A DNA stretch of 55,483 bases from CAZHGD01 sp964531735 (GTDB taxonomy: Bacteria > Armatimonadota > UBA10988). The stretch spans positions 1 to 55,483 of the forward strand of contig CAZHGD010000030.1 in assembly GCA_964531735.1 (NCBI GenBank), read 5' to 3'. Each line of letters begins with the position of its first letter. Positions within the stretch are counted from its first letter, which is position 1. Both the position numbers and the translations under genes were made by a program. This document shows positions 54,460 through 55,483 of the stretch, piece by piece. Under the pieces are notes generated by a model, which was given only the letters and a program-made list of their open reading frames with translations, had not been told where the DNA came from and did not search any database.

Positions 54460-55065
54460 GTGAAACGTCTGGTCCTGGCGACCCGCAATGCGGGCAAAGT
54501 ACGTGAACTCGGCCGGCTGCTGGCCGTACTCGACATTCAGGTGGTCGGTCTGGCCGACTACCCCGCGCTGCCCGACGTGGTGGAGGACGCCGACACCTAC
54601 CTCGGCAACGCCACCAAGAAGGCTCAGGCGGCGGCGGCCGGCACCGGGCTGCCGGCGCTGGCGGACGACAGCGGCCTGGAGGTCGATGCGCTCGACGGTG
54701 AGCCGGGGCTGTACTCGGCCCGTTACGGCGGGCCTGGTCTGGACGACGCCGGTCGCTGCGCACACCTGCTGGCACGCCTGGCCGAGCGTGGCGTAGCGGC
54801 CAGCCCAGGCCGGTTCCGCGCGGTGGTGGTGCTGGCCCGGCCCGACGGCACGTCCCACTGGCGCGAGGGAGTCTGGTCGGGCGAGGTGCACGGGCCGCCG
54901 ACGGGCGCCAACGGCTTCGGCTACGATCCTGTGTTCTGGCTGCCGGGCGAGCAGCGGACGGCGGCCATGCTGCCGGCCGAGGAGAAGAACCGCCTGAGCC
55001 ACCGCGCGCAGGCGCTGGCGGCGATGATCGAGTTGCTGAGAGGGCGGCCGGAGTTGCTGGGGTAG
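54460..55065 (+). CDS. rdgB: Non-canonical purine NTP pyrophosphatase (RdgB/HAM1)
   Basis: The 201-residue product starts 'MKRLVLATRNAGKVRELGRLL', the family's nucleotide/metal loop, and has 'ALADDSGLEVDALDGEPGLYSARYGG', 'GANGFGYDPVFWLP' and 'EEKNRLSHRAQAL'. RdgB hydrolyses dITP, dXTP and ITP to protect DNA from deaminated bases. The start is GTG, with AGAGGA about 7 bases upstream; the RBS overlaps the stop of the SLOG-like gene, so the two may be co-transcribed. Confidence 0.95.
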   Translation: MKRLVLATRNAGKVRELGRLLAVLDIQVVGLADYPALPDVVEDADTYLGNATKKAQAAAAGTGLPALADDSGLEVDALDGEPGLYSARYGGPGLDDAGRCAHLLARLAERGVAASPGRFRAVVVLARPDGTSHWREGVWSGEVHGPPTGANGFGYDPVFWLPGEQRTAAMLPAEEKNRLSHRAQALAAMIELLRGRPELLG

Positions 55066-55483
55066 GGGAGGCGGCGGGGCCTACCCAGGGGCGTCCACGT
55101 GCGGGCAAGGCCACCTCTGCCGAGGGCCGGCCGGCGACCGGGTGTGCGCCAAGAAGGAAGCCGTGATTCGCGCGGAATGGGCCGCGGTACAGCCCTTGAG
55201 CCGCTCCGGCGGCAGCCGGCCAAGTGTGGCTCGAACGGAGCCGACATGCTTGCCAAGCCAAGCCGCGTTCTCCAGACGGTATGCCGTCGGGGCCGCCCTT
55301 GCGGTTGCCCCGGGCCTGACGCGCAGCCGGCTGGGGGCCAATGCGTGGGCGACCACGAGGGTCGCCCCGACCGCCTGGCCCGGTCTGGAACACGAACCGG
55401 CTGCTTGGCGTACACCGCTGTCTGTTGGGTCGCCTGCCTCATCGTCACGCCCGCTGGTCCCGTCCCGCAGCACCCTCGCTATC
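55066..55483. other. Non-coding tail with dispersed-repeat signature
   Basis: I see no supported gene in the last 418 bases. On the minus strand a translation reads 'VGATLVVAH' and 'GQPQGRPRRH'. These resemble the VGATLVVA and GRPQGSPLR tracks left by a dispersed intergenic repeat known from many genomes (memory, not checked). An 8-bp perfect hairpin at 55347-55367 lies in its core. Confidence 0.6.
55347..55367. repeat. Hairpin core of a dispersed repeat
   Basis: GGGCGACC-ACGAG-GGTCGCCC forms a perfect 8-bp stem with a 5-base loop. Confidence 0.7.

Noticed and set aside
55081..55473. Minus-strand open frame of 130 codons in the tail
   Set aside because: Its translation consists of tracks known from dispersed repeats (VGATLVVAH) and it lacks an RBS; I treat it as non-coding.

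Overview
The window is GC-rich bacterial DNA packed with protein genes. I see no rRNA, tRNA, CRISPR array, transposase or phage module. The best clue to the organism is four scattered genes for prepilin-like proteins with an FTLIELLVV N-terminus, an 'LFPVFAKAREKAR' stretch and a C-terminal H-x9-DG motif. This combination, together with many unusual secreted glycosidases, is most typical of Armatimonadota; Planctomycetota or a related lineage is less likely. The assignment is inference from family knowledge.

Layout. (1) 1-611: C-terminal part of a CHAT-domain protease. (2) 680-6795: a housekeeping cluster behind a good sigma70-type promoter: yceD(DUF177)-rpmF-plsX-fabH-fabD-fabG-acpP-fabF, i.e. 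ribosomal protein L32 and fatty-acid synthesis. (3) 6877-11264: a secreted hypothetical protein, pseudopilin 1, a secreted GH5-like glycosidase, and an odd protein built from acyl-carrier-protein halves. (4) 11405-17385, minus strand: pseudopilin 2, a tetrapyrrole-methylase-fold protein with a signal peptide, an APC permease, a hexaheme cytochrome c, a ModA-like lipoprotein, a flavodoxin-like protein and a Spy-like membrane protein. (5) 17499-19910, minus: an OmpR/PhoR-type two-component pair. (6) 19995-26724: a deacylase/amidotransferase-like fusion and a DUF4832 protein (minus), pseudopilin 3 coupled to an M14 carboxypeptidase (plus), a PAP2 phosphatase and a Gly/Asn/His-rich membrane protein (minus). 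(7) 26903-38851, plus: GH42-like protein, ceramidase-like protein, UroD-like protein, a 1418-residue LamG-GH2 protein and a DUF4910/M28 peptidase, interrupted at 30924-31453 by a repeat-rich spacer. (8) 38946-43608, minus: zinc-ribbon membrane protein, SthA transhydrogenase, GH16 glucanase. (9) 43699-47423: a GNAT protein and two paralogous membrane-anchored proteins, one broken by an in-frame stop. (10) 47507-55065, plus: aldo/keto reductase, NAD-type isocitrate dehydrogenase family, DegT aminotransferase, Gfo/Idh/MocA oxidoreductase, pseudopilin 4, a SLOG-like four-TM protein and RdgB. (11) 55066-55483: non-coding repeat-like tail.

How it fits together: the window combines core lipid synthesis with the outward-facing equipment of a polysaccharide degrader (GH5-, GH2-, GH16- and GH42-like enzymes, sugar oxidoreductases, many pseudopilins). 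The least explained parts are the exported tetrapyrrole methylase/permease/hexaheme-cytochrome operon, the ACP-half protein whose ends coincide with the phosphopantetheine site, and the SLOG-like four-TM protein.
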